Assembly: GCA_035048815.1 (NCBI GenBank)
Contig: JAUCBN010000017.1
Location: forward strand, 15,186,936 to 15,250,935
Origin: Abelmoschus esculentus
Lineage: Eukaryota > Streptophyta > Magnoliopsida > Malvales > Malvaceae
Direction: 5' to 3'
DNA length: 64,000 nucleotides
Position numbers and translations under genes: made by a program. The first letter of the stretch is position 1. Each line of letters starts with the position of its first letter. Under the pieces are notes generated by a model. It saw only the letters and a list, made by a program, of their open reading frames with translations, had not been told where the DNA came from and did not search any database. This document shows, piece after piece, positions 21,696 through 32,800 of the stretch.

Positions 21696-23276
21696 ATGGA
21701 AGTTTCTCATCAGTCAACAATGGGATCCCGTACCAGAGCTGCCAAGACTCTAGCTTTGCAAAGACTTTTGAAAACAAAAACACCTTCTGCTTCGCCGGCA
21801 CGTGCTGTCGGTTTGAACCCGGACGTGTCTTCGTTTTCTTATCTTCAGTTGAGGAGCCGTAGGCTGGAGAAGTCGGCTTCCCCTGTTTCGAATAAGACGA
21901 AACAGAGACAAGAGGGGAAGAAGAATGGTTGGAAGGAGAGTGAAGGGTGTTTGGGGAACAGGGAAATTGTTGTCGGGGTGGGGATTTGTCGTGGAACAAA
22001 AGAGGAAACTTGTTTTGGAGAACTCAAAGACAGGTCGGCTTTTTCTTCCATCTCTCAGTTGTTTAGCTTACACAACTTTTCTTCCATTGTTTCTTATGTT
22101 TGGCGCTTTAAATGAGATATCTTTGCAGTTTCAAAGCTCCCCTCCCCCTTCTTTTCCCTATATTTTTTAACATGTAAGCTGTTACATAGGATTAAGGTTA
22201 TCTCTGTTGTACTTCCTACTCATTTCCTTAGTTTTTAAGAATAGGGTACCTTAATTACCGAAAAAACTTCATAAAAACATCTTCGTTCTTTGGTTTTGCT
22301 TTTGATTTATGGAAATAGTTTTAAAAAATGTTGAGATATTGACTGATTTTCGACCCTCAATTGAAGAACATTAGGTGCACAGGTTAGGTTTCTATATGTG
22401 AAGTTGACCGTACATTTTACAAAGAGAAGGAAAAAAAACATTTTGTTTGATCTTCTGGTTTGGAATCCTTGTGTGTGTGTTTTTCCTGCTAATAATGAAG
22501 TGTAAGAAAATAAAAATAATAATCTTTTGGCAACACTGAACAGCAATCTGTCTAGTTTTTGGTAGTTTATGTTGACGAGTGTTGTGTTTTTTCTTCCAAG
22601 ATCATATGTGTATTCAGATATGTTTTTGAGGACTTTAAAAAGATGGGGATATAGGTTAGGTGTTAGCAATGATATATCGTATTCACGGGGCCTATTTCCA
22701 GACATGAATGTGGGATTCTCTGTGTAGCTGCAATAAGTGACAAAACAAAAGTTGGCAAACTTGTTGCTTCTTATCCTATGGTTTTGGTCTGCTACTTGCC
22801 AAACTTAAGCTTGTCTCCTTTTAAATGCTTGTCATTTCTGTATATGAAGGTTTTCTTCCGTTCTAATGGGAATATTAACTTTGGTTTTGTTTATAATTAA
22901 GTGGCAATTTGTACTTATTTTCTTCATGCAGGGGCACCAGGGAAAGCTCAGCATGTAGTTTGATAAAGGACTTCGAGACCATTGCAGCTCCAGGTTCGAC
23001 CACAAAGCCCAGAAGTTCCCCATCGAGTCACCGAAGAGGGCCGGAGAGTTTCATCCCCACAGCAGAAGAAATGGAAGAGTTTTTTGCCTGTGCAGAACAA
23101 CAACAGCAGTGGCAATTCATCGAGAAGTAAGTTCATTTCATAGTTTGTTTTAATCATCTGATGTTAGCAGTCGAGTCTTATGAATATATATGCCGGATTC
23201 CTGCAGGTATAATTTTGATATTGTGAATGATTTACCCCTTCCCGGACGTTACGAATGGGAGAAAATAATCCCGTAA
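21696..23276 (+). CDS. KRP3: KRP3-like cyclin-dependent kinase inhibitor (ICK/KRP)
   Basis: Exons 21696-22033, 22932-23126 and 23207-23276 give 200 residues. Known role: nuclear inhibitors of CDKA-cyclin D complexes that restrain the G1/S transition and promote endoreduplication. The N-terminal half has GSRTRAAKTLALQRL and SYLQLRSRRLEKS, conserved KRP motifs. A variable Lys/Ser-rich middle follows. The C-terminal block (about residues 155-198) carries PTAEEMEEFFACAEQQQQW, then EKYNFDIVNDLPLPGRYEW, which is the cyclin- and CDK-binding signature of the whole family. Overall order best fits KRP3. The reading frame is open upstream (KKSKVPGDIAVMEVS) and matches the usual KRP3 N-terminus, but no ATG lies there, so translation probably begins at 21696. 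Donor 1 (CAG|GTCGGC) is weak but joins in frame. Confidence 0.9.
22034..22931 (+). other. First intron of the KRP gene
   Basis: 898 nt, T-rich, ending in TTCTTCATGCAG. The open frames inside it (for example 22307-22705 minus) carry no recognisable domain and are taken as chance. Confidence 0.6.
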
Positions 23277-23677
23277 GCCGAGCGAGACCCCATTGATTCC
23301 GAGTCAATGTAAAGATTGATTGAGCCTTGACTAAGATGTGTAATTTAAAGATCTGCAACATAACAGACCTGATAAATTACACTAACCCAAGTTACAAACC
23401 TCAAATCAAATGTTCAAAGAAAAACAAGATTAGTCTGCTAGGAATTTGCTGTGTGTTTTTTCATTATTGTAACTGGTTTAGGAGTGCATTTATGATCAAT
23501 GTTTCTGAGTTTTCGTTTTCTGTCACTTTTGTCTATATTCTTGTAGGATTAAGCTTGTCCTGGATGATCTCAGGAAATAAATGCAAGTCATTTGTCATTT
23601 CTATAATTTGTCTTTTCCCTTGTTTTTGTTTTGAACTTTTTAACAATATCCATGAGCAACTCACTTGCAATATGAAT
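23277..23677. other. KRP 3' flank
   Basis: Probable 3' UTR followed by spacer. The 117-codon frame at 23327-23680 is Cys/Phe-rich and low in coding character; rejected as a gene. Confidence 0.4.
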
Positions 23678-23855
23678 TAGGGGTAAACGAGCCGAGCTCG
23701 AGCAGTGTTGAGTTCGAACGAGTTGAGTCCATTAAAAGTAGACTCAATTCTTAACAAGCCGAGTTCAAGTTTGAGTCAAATATTGATCGAGCTTTGGTTA
23801 AGTTAGACTCGAGTAATTCGTCGTTTATCTCATTCTATTATCAACCCTAATCTGG
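23678..23855. mobile_element. Truncated CTCGAG-family hAT MITE, inverted copy
   Basis: The fragment starts TAGGGGTAAACGAG, the terminal repeat of the elements at 19334 and 20549 with a small deletion, and continues with GAGCCGAGCTCGAGC and further CGAGTT motifs, in the opposite orientation to those copies. The far end is eroded and the core is missing. Confidence 0.6.
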
Positions 23856-25050
23856 ATTCAAGTTTGGTTTCTGTTCATGCATCCAACATGTAAAATTGTC
23901 TTTACTGAATCTGCTCCCATTCAATGTTCAAGGACAATTGAACAGGCAAGGTTAAATTTCTAACACAATGAACCAGACAGGTTTCAATATTGTTCCCAAA
24001 CATCATGTCCTAGAAATGGACTTAATTTCTCTTTCAATCCCAATTTGTTCTCTCTGAAACTGTGGGCAAAGCACTAAAGCTGCTGAGTTTGTCTACTGAA
24101 TGAGGCATTAATTGAGTGGTACATTAATGGCAGACGCAAGTAGACCTTTTTGAGTGAGTCTGTGTGTGCACCCTATTCACATGGGACACTGTACGGTTGT
24201 TTTTTTTTCTCTCTGAGTTTTCAGTGTAACAGCTTTCTCTAACATCTTCAACCTTAGATTTGATGATGTCTTCTTTTTCTTCATTAATTTTGGTTGCTTG
24301 TGTAATGAAATGTTCTCCATTTATTACCCTGTGGCAGACTGGAGGTTGCAAAATTTTGTTAGTCTAGCTGCCATGGTTAGCCAAATTTCATGGTTTTTGC
24401 TTGTCTGCTCTGAATTTTCTTTTCCCTTCTCAGTTGGCAAACAAATAGATGATACAAGACAATGGATTTAAGCAAACACTAGTCCTGATTTGCAGACATG
24501 TCTTTGATTAACTTTTAGACAGATTTTTTTGGAACATAACAAAACTTTTCATTAAGAACATGAAACAATCAAGCACAAAGGAAGAAAGGAGTTGAAATCA
24601 GCAAACCGGTGGCCGGAGGAGTGGACATCAGAGCCAGCAGGAGAGCCATCCACTTCTGAAGATTAGGGAACAAATCATCGTGTGGACCACAAAGAAGATA
24701 CAGATCTGGTGTAACAAAATTGTGGTCTGAAATAAAAACTTGAATCCATAAAGACAAATTTGAAAATCAAATCATTTGCTTGCTAAATGGTACTCCTATA
24801 CTGCTATTATTTGACATTGACGTAAGCCTGAAGCGAGTATATCAATGACAGTAATGCCAGATTTGCATTTACTGGTCTAGACCTGAGGAACTTGAAATCC
24901 AAAGAGAAAAAATGGTCTGAGCTCTCTCCTTTTTCATGACCGACAGGCAATGGCATATGCATGATTAGAGACCAGCAGGCACCGGCAAATAAATGTTGCA
25001 GCGGTGAAAAAAGATCATAAGCATGGAAGCCATGCTTAGTGGACTGTGGA
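23856..25050. other. Spacer, no gene recognised
   Basis: Mixed-composition sequence with several 60-75 codon chance frames on the minus strand. None shows a domain, paired splice sites or a promoter that I can support. Confidence 0.35.
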
Positions 25051-25212
25051 ACAGTTCTTAACACCATACTCCTGAACCCTACAGCCAGCATGGTTCGACT
25101 CAGTTGGCTCCATAACTCCAGAACAGTTCTTAACACCATGCTCCTGAACCCTACAGCCAGCATGGTTCGACTCAGTTGGCTCCATAACTCTGGAACAGTT
25201 GTTAACACCAAA
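25051..25212. repeat. 72-bp minisatellite, about 2.3 copies
   Basis: ACAGTTCTTAACACCAT recurs at 25051, 25123 and (with one change) 25195, an exact 72-bp period. The first two units differ at only a few positions. The unit length is a multiple of three, so the repeat is open in two antisense frames, which is why repeated peptides appear there. Confidence 0.9.
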
Positions 25213-26646
25213 AGACCAGTGTTTACAGTCTGATAATTTACTGTTCCATTTTTTGCAAGAAAACAAACTCAGCTACTGTGGGTTGTTATTGGGTTCTTTC
25301 CTCTGATAATCTGCTTACATGCAAACAGGTATATCAATAATTGAAGTTGCAGAATCTTCAGAGTTATTTTTGGTTTTCAGTAAAATGGATTGATATTATG
25401 AAGCAGTAGGCAACAAAACCAAAGGTAAAAATCATGACTAATCAGAGATGGATCGAGAGGTGTTGGAGGGAGCATAGCACCCTTTAAAAATTTCAGACTC
25501 TTATATAGTTTATGTATTTTCTTTATATATTTTATCAATGATCTAAGTTCATATCTCTCAAAATTTATAATTCCGTACCCTAAATATATAATATAACTCT
25601 CTAACGATTCACACCCTTAACATAAAATTATGATCGTCCCGGCCCCAACAGACTCACATGGAAAAGGAATACTGGTAATTACTGAAAAGCGTCCCGCGCT
25701 GCTGCTGTCAAGGCATGTGCCACAAGAAAAGATTCACTAGGACACTTGATATCCACAAACTTTTTTCACTACTGATTCCCCATCTTTTTTGTTCAAAATT
25801 TTTATTTTTCATGAAATAACTGTATTCACATAAAATTAAAAATATTATAACATATTCGGATCGGATAAATTCCCATATTCGACACTTACAATCGAGTTTC
25901 TGAATTTGAGTAAAGAGCATTCTCTAGGTAAAATAGAGGTAAGCTGTTAGTCCAGAAAAGGGGTTGAACTTTTATGCAGATGTAAGCTGCTGTAGTCATC
26001 ATGGAGCTGCAGAAGATGTCACCAAACTACTAAAATAAAAAATGGGTGTTGGTGATTTGGTAGCTTCGGCAACGTTAACGGCTGTGCCTGATGTTGGTCC
26101 CAGTACTTGTGTTAATTTACCATGGAAGTAGCAGATTTCTTACAGTGGTGATACACAGAACCAGTGTCAAAAAGTGTTTGGTCATAATGTTTAAAGTGAA
26201 GCAAAGAAAATGATAATGGAATTGTTAGTAATCGTGGAGGTAAATGGACATTTGCAGGCACTGCTGTTTCTTCCATTCGATTTCAAACAAGAAAAATAAG
26301 ATAGCTTTTCATTCTCTATGTTTTTCAGACTTGCATGCAAACCAAATCGCTGGTGTCTTGGTTTTTAATGCATAATCGTGAAGGAACGTGGGTCCGTGTC
26401 TACCTGAACTTTTTAAAGTTTATATATTTAGTTTTATATTTTAAAATTTTTATGAATTAAATCTTAAATATTTTAAATATTTATGATTTATGTCCACTTT
26501 AAAATTTTAAGATTTTATGATCTATATCTACCTTAAAAGACATTTAAATTTATGCCTACTCCTACAAAATTTTTTAGATCCGCCATTAATAGTGATGTTG
26601 ATTTACGTTCATAAAAGCAAGTTCAATAAAGACAAAGATATCACGG
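25213..26646. other. Spacer, no gene recognised
   Basis: Includes a T/A-rich block at 26400-26580 resembling 9900-10110. A short open frame at 26043-26132 starts MGVGDLVASATLTAVPD but ends after 29 codons. No gene call. Confidence 0.35.
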
Positions 26647-26864
26647 CATGGCAGAGCCACATTCATATTTAGGGTGTACATTGACACCGCAAAATTTTTG
26701 AAAAATCATATTTTTTTATATAATTTATATATAAAAATTTAAAAATATATATATAATTCACACCCTTTATAAATAATTTAACACCCTTTTATAAATAATT
26801 AATTCATTTTAAATATTGTTTAAGAAGATGACACCCCTTAAATAAATTTCTAACTCCGCCCCTG
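26647..26864. mobile_element. hAT-type MITE, 218 bp, GGGGCGGAG ends
   Basis: The element is flanked by TATCACGG (26639-26646) and TATCACGA (26865-26872), an 8-bp duplication with one mismatch. The left end CATGGCAGAGCCA and the complemented right end CAGGGGCGGAGTTA are imperfect inverted repeats. The interior is AT-rich and repeats CACCCTTTATAAATAATT. Non-coding. Confidence 0.75.
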
Positions 26865-26872
26865 TATCACGA

Positions 26873-27203
26873 TAATCTTAGTTATGTATTACTAAATATT
26901 ATTAAATGAAGTTAGTTTATTAATAATACATGTATTAAATCATAAGTAAATAATTTCCCTACCAAACTTAACAAGAAATAGAAGTTTTAAAAATGTACGA
27001 GTTATCTAATATCAATGATTAAAGAAATATTTATTGTTTTTAGAGGTCACGAGTTCAAGCATTAGTAATGCTAGCAGAGCGATTGATCGATCAATGTTCA
27101 ATAATAATAAGAATATATTTTAGAACAGATACTACTGTAATCACTGTTAACTGATTCAAAAAAAATAAAAAAATGACATTTTCAAGAATAAATGTCCTTG
27201 TTA
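26873..27203. other. Spacer, no gene seen
   Basis: AT-rich. GGTCACGAGTTCAAGC near 27045 resembles a tRNA B box, but no tRNA fold surrounds it. Confidence 0.35.
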
Positions 27204-27214
27204 AGAATGAAATG

Positions 27215-27464
27215 AGAGATTATATGATAGGTTCGGCCTACCACGTCAGCCGTGGTCCCTATGCAATAAAAACCACCCATTCCACCACTAATCAACCATG
27301 TAATTAATATATTTTTCAGAAATTATATTTTTAAAATGACATGAAAATTAGAGTGAAGATTCATTGGTTAAAGAAAATGAGTCAGAGATTAGTGATAAAG
27401 TGAGTGGTTATAATTGGATGGGACCATATCTGACGTGGTGAGCCGGACTCATAATATAATTTCT
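27215..27464. mobile_element. Mutator-type foldback MITE, 250 bp, ~80-bp terminal repeats
   Basis: AGAATGAAATG (27204-27214) and AGAATGAAAGG (27465-27475) flank the element, an imperfect 9-11 bp duplication. The first ~80 bp and the complement of the last ~80 bp align over their whole length, including CCACGTCAG, TGGTCCC, AAACCACCCA/TAACCACTCA and CACTAATC. Long terminal repeats plus a 9-11 bp TSD are the signature of Mutator-like elements. Non-coding. Confidence 0.78.
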
Positions 27465-27515
27465 AGAATGAAAGGGATGATTGCAAAAACAGCAACCATC
27501 TTTTGATTTTATTAT

Positions 27516-28135
27516 TTCATCTATCTCATTCAATATTTTCAGTATTAATATTTTAAAAATTATTTTTTTAATTTTGATTATAGTTATTTTAAATATTTTA
27601 ATTTATTAAATTTTATAAAATATATATTTCAAAACTATTTAATTAAAGATTTTTAAAAAGTATTTTTTTATGTTTTTATCGATAACAAATTTAAAATTAT
27701 AATAAATCAAAATTATAAAAGTTCGACTAAAAATACCAATACTAAATATATTAAATAAAACAAAAAAAATATTAAAGTACATCACATTTTTTACTCTTCT
27801 TTCCTACTTTTTACCTAATTTTGGAGATAAAATTTTTTGTACAGTAGTATAAAAAAAATACCTTATTTTTTTTCTCCGTCCCACTTAAGATGATAGTATT
27901 GACATTTTAAAAGTAAAAAATTTGAAATTTTGATCATAATTTTTTAAATATTTTAATTTTTATATTTTATAAAATATATTTTAAAACTATTTGTTTAAAG
28001 ATTTTTAAAATATAATTTTTTATATTTTTATTAATAATAGATTTAAAATTATAAAAAGTCAAAATTAAAAAATATAACTAAAAAATTAAATACTAAACAA
28101 ATAAAATGAAACAGAAAGTATTTTTTATTCTACCG
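27516..28135. repeat. Two Stowaway-like AT-rich repeats
   Basis: Blocks at about 27525-27780 and 27875-28125 share a core (TTTAAATATTTTAATTT, then ATAAAATATAT, then AAAGATTTTTAAAA, then AATTTAAAATTATAA). The second starts CTCCGTCCCACTTAAGATG and ends near GAAACAGAAAGTA, which resembles the ends of plant Tc1/mariner Stowaway MITEs. A further copy of the core is at 9230-9430. TA target sites were not confirmed. Confidence 0.45.
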
Positions 28136-28321
28136 AACAACCATTAAGTTCATTTTCTTTACCCTTCTTTTCATTTTTTCAACCAACCAAGTAAAGCTTA
28201 AAAGATATGGATAGTATCATAGTTTGGTAAGATTTTGGTATATCTCGCTCGAACTTTTAGAATCGATATCTTTTACGATCATCTTCGAAATTCTTAATAT
28301 TCGTATTACGTTTTAACAAGT

Positions 28322-29484
28322 TGTAAAACTAAAATTAATTTTGATATAACAAATAAATGTAAGGACTAATTTTGAAATAATTTTTTGGTCCTTAAGTCAA
28401 AGCTTGATCTCTAAGTCAAAACCAAGAACTTTGAAATACTCTTGCAAGCCATTTTTACACGAGGATATCGATACCATGAGGACAGGTATCAATACACCTG
28501 TGATTTTTCAAGGCTTGTTCTTGAGATCAAGAACAGGTATCGAAACAAGGTTCGATACCAAAACTTTCTGCCAACCCATGTTTCGATACTGGTATCGAAA
28601 TATCTTGGTTAATTTTCAAATTATTTTTTAATTTTAAAAATATGACTCCTGGTATCGATACAGGTATCGATACACCCTTAATCTCTAACGGCTATTTTCA
28701 AGCATTAAATGAGTCGACCGTTGGTGTTAGTTAATTTTTGAATGATAGTTAGCCTGTATCGAAACAAGGTTAAATACCAGGCATCACAGAAAGTTTTTGT
28801 ATCGAAACAGGTATCGATACACCCCTTATTAAATGCATAACGACTCTTTCTTTTCTTGGCTTGTTTCGAAATAGGTACCCGTGTTTCGATACCACCTGCT
28901 GTAGAGTGCATTTATGATGGAAAGATGAAGCTCCAACGTCCATATTTACTTTCCCAACAACTTCAACGGTTAGAAATCAATGAGAAGATATAAAAAGAAG
29001 CATTTTCAAAAGCATACACAGAAAAATTGAACATCAAGCAACATCCAAGCTCACAAATCCAACTCAAAGCACTTCATTGCATACTTTGTCCTCCCAACTT
29101 GTGTATTTCACTTTGATCTGTTGTAAATTAAGTTTAGGGAGTGTTTGTTTGTATTAGGGGCTATTATTTCTTGTGAGAGAATCCTTTTTAGCCAAATCAA
29201 ACTTCTTGTAACACCTTGTGAGGTCTAAATCAATTTTTGGTAGAAAATTGATTTGTTTGTAAAGGTTATCCTTTGAACCTAGAAAAAGGTTGAATTCAAT
29301 AGTGAATTGTTTTCAAAATCCTTAGTGGGAGCTAAGGTAGTGGATGTAGAGCTTGTTCGAAGCTTGAACTACTATAAATCATTGTGTTCTCTATTTTTCG
29401 ACTTTTACCAAAATTTCTCCTACCAATATTTTAATATCCAATTCACCCCCTCTTGGCCATTATTCAATACCGATCAAATCAACA
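28322..29484 (+). mobile_element. Solo LTR, 1163 bp, TSD CAAGT, GTATCGATAC-rich
   Basis: The LTR begins TGTAAAACTAAAA and ends ...AAATCAACA (TG...CA), flanked by a perfect 5-bp duplication CAAGT (28317-28321 and 29485-29489). No internal retroelement region adjoins it, so it is a solo LTR left by recombination. Its first 500 bp contains repeated palindromic GTATCGATAC and GTTTCGAAAC/GTATCGAAAC variants. The right part has CCTTAGTGGGAGCTAAGGTA and ACTATAAATCATTGTGTT, shared with the nested solo LTR at 36279-37340. Superfamily uncertain; the 3' part resembles Copia/Sirevirus LTR ends. Confidence 0.85.
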
Positions 29485-29489
29485 CAAGT

Positions 29490-29842
29490 TTTATAGTTTA
29501 ACTCAAAATCTCTCTTTTTTAGATCATTTTTTTTATATAATAATCATCGAATTCATCTGATCAATTAATTAAGTTTATTATCCTAAAGTTAAATCATAGG
29601 CCGAAAAGCTTATAAGCAAAAGATTATGTCTCAATCTAACAGCTATAGTGTTGATACTTCAAAATCTTGTATGCCATATGGAGATTATGTACGTGGGGAA
29701 ACCAAATATGTATATTCAAGCTTACACAAGGACTGTAACATGGTAAACAAGCACTGTGTTATTACAAGGCACAAGCATATGGGTTGAAGTCGGACCTCGG
29801 CAGCCGGCGGGGAGGATGCGAACAAGGAGAGAAATTGATAAC
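29490..29842. other. 3' flank of the LRR receptor-like protein
   Basis: Short spacer and presumed 3' UTR of the minus-strand gene. No other feature. Confidence 0.4.
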
Positions 29843-32800
29843 TTAGCCTCTCGATCGAAATATGCGATGCAACTTCGCCATCTGCAATGCCACTGTCAAG
29901 CTGATCCAATCTCCTGACTTGTTCACCATATGAAAATATCTATGCCTCCATGATCTGTTAAGCAACAATGAGCAAAAAATCCCACAGAATCCAACGAGGA
30001 ATCCAGCGGACATCCCTGTGAAAAAACACAAAGGCTCAAACCATTCTTTGTCACCTTCCGTGTGAGTTTCAGTATTGCCGGTGTTAGGCGGCGTTGGTGT
30101 CTCGTCACCGGGACATTTCCTCAACGGGGCTCCGCACAATCCCGGATTCTCCGAGTAGGAAGTAGCATTGAAACTCTGCAGTTGAGTGCCTGAGGGAATT
30201 TTTCCAGACAAATTGTTGTTGGACAAGTTCAAAACACTGAGAAAAGATAATTCTGAGAGACTCTTTGGTATTTCACCAGACAGGTGGTTTGCTGACAGAT
30301 CAAGTGATTCCAATGCACTCAATTGGCCAATCTCCCTAATCATACTTCCCTTCAACATGTTTGTTGATAGATTCAGCGCAACCAGCCCCTGCAGAGTGGC
30401 TATTTCTTCAGGTATTTCCCCACTTAATTTATTACACGACAAATCAATGACCTTCAGCAATCCAAGGGTTTTCCCATATTCTTGTTCCACACCTTTCCAT
30501 ATAACCAACAAATGCTCATCGAAGGTGTCCTCTGTGTAATAATATGAATTACTGTTCCCCGTCCAGTCAGCGTCAGCATAAAAAAACAAGGACGGGATTG
30601 TCACGTTGGAACTTCCAAGGCGAGCCATGGCCACCAAATTGTTGAGGCACGATGGTATGGTTCCTGATATATTGTTGAGAGAAAGATCCAACACTTGAAG
30701 AATCTGTAGCTGACATATAGTTAAAGGGAGGTCGCCGTGAAACTCATTCGATCGTAGACGAAGAACCACCAAACTCCGAAGTCTTCCTCCTATCCATGGC
30801 GGAATGATTCCGGTTAACTTGTTCTCCCCAAGATCCAAAAGTTTCAACTGAGTACAATTTTGTAGAGAGTTTGGTATTTCACCATACAAACTTGTGTTCC
30901 TTAAGCGCAACGACTCCAGTAGCTCAACTGATCCCAATGAACTGGGGATTACCCCTGACAAATTATTGTTCTCCAAGTTGATAACTGATAACCATTTATG
31001 GCTCCAACAATCTGGAATGGCACCCGATAACAGATTATTAGACAGGTCAAGATAACTCAATTCATTTTCTGTCTTCATGCATAAGAATGACAACGTGCCA
31101 CTGAACATGTTGTAGGAAAGATCCAACACTGTCGAATTAGACAAGAACCGAGGTATGGGACCATAGAAAAGATTCCAACTCAAATCTATTGAAGGGATAT
31201 AGTCAAATTTCAGTGGCAAGTTTGGGACACTCCCACTGATTTTGTTCCAGGAAAGGCTTAAAAATATCAGTTTTGAAGGCAGATTCCAGAACCAGGAAGG
31301 AATGGTGTCTGAAATGTTGGAGTTGGAGATATCCAGGTGGGAGAAATTAGTTTGCTTTCTAAGCCAAGTTGGAAACTTGGGACCAAGCTCACATGAACTC
31401 ATATCAATATAATCTAGTTGAAATGGAGGGATCCAATCAGAGGTGAGATGGAAGGATAAATTAGGATTATAGGATATGATCAGTGATCGCAATTTGGTAA
31501 GATGAAACAGGTGTGCTTCAGAAATGACGCCATGCAAAGAGTTGGAGGAAACATCCAAGTGCACCAGTTGAGACATATTCCCGATGCTCACTGGAAGAAG
31601 CCCCTCGAACAGGTTCTCTCCAAGAGATAATTTTTTCAAGGATGATAATCTCGAAAGATCCGGAAATGGTCCATCGAATTGGTTCCCGTTCAAATCCAAA
31701 ACTTCGAGCTTCGAGATGTTTCCAAAGCCATCTTCGAAATGGCCACTCAACAGGTTATAGCTGACATGTAATTCTCTCAAAGATGAAAATGGTATGAAAC
31801 TAGGCAAGGAGCCAGTGAAACTGTTAGTACCCAAATTCAGAATCTCCAGAGAATCCTTGGCACAACCACTTAAGTTTTTCACAGCAACAGCAAGAGGTCC
31901 ATTGAGCTTATTAGACCCCAAGTTTAATTCTTTTAAACTGCAAAGATTTCCCAGGGATTTTGGTATTCCACCTTCCAGATTATTTACTTCGAAATTAATT
32001 CGTTCAAGAGCAGGCATGTTGTCAAAACAATCTGGGGTCAAACTCGAATTCGAGACATAATTATAAGAAAGATCGAGTTCAAGCATGCTTTGGCTTATAT
32101 TCAACAACATAGGAAAAGTCGAAGGATGCAGAGTAAGAGATGAAGTAAGGTGAAGAACAGACAAAGAATTTGAAGAATTAGTCTGTGAAAGAGATGAAGG
32201 ATCAACCTCTGCAAGGTCACAACCTTCAAAATGTAAAACTGAAAGGGAAGGGTGAGATCGAATTACTTGGAGCCAGTTTGTAGCTTTTGTGAAATTGGTG
32301 GAACCGAACTTCAGCAATTTCAAAGAAGAAAGACGAGAAAGCCATTCAAGGTTATCGGAGACCAGTAGTTTATTATATTCACCACCAAGATCAAGATAAA
32401 GCAGCCTGGACAGGTTCCCAAGCTGGTGAGGAATGGTTCCAGTAAGAGGATTTTCCGTGAGATTGAGGTAAGTAAGCTCAGAAAGTGAACCCATGAACTC
32501 TGGGATTTTCTCAAAGCCATTAAAAGAGAGGTCCAAGTGTTCCAAGTGCTTTAACTCAAGCAAGGAAGAGCCAATCTCTCCTGAAATGGTACTCCAACTC
32601 ATGCTTAATGCATCGGAATAGAATCTGGGTCGAAGATCCAGCATGACGACATGGCCAGTCATGTTGTCACAGCCGACACCTTTCCACTTGCAGCACTCAT
32701 CATCTTCTCTTGTCCATGAGGCTAGGAGATTGTCCGAATCGAAAAGACCATTCTTGAAATCAAGGAGAGCTCGTTTCTCTTCTGCTATGCACGTCACGCT

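Noticed and set aside
22307..22705. 132-codon minus-strand frame
   Set aside because: Lies within the first intron of the KRP gene, has low coding character and no domain.
24807..25266. Minus-strand protein with internal repeats
   Set aside because: The peptide repeat is the 72-bp minisatellite, whose length is a multiple of three; no independent coding evidence.
27040..27065. tRNA-like B box GGTCACGAGTTCAAGC
   Set aside because: No A box at the right distance and no cloverleaf pairing around it.
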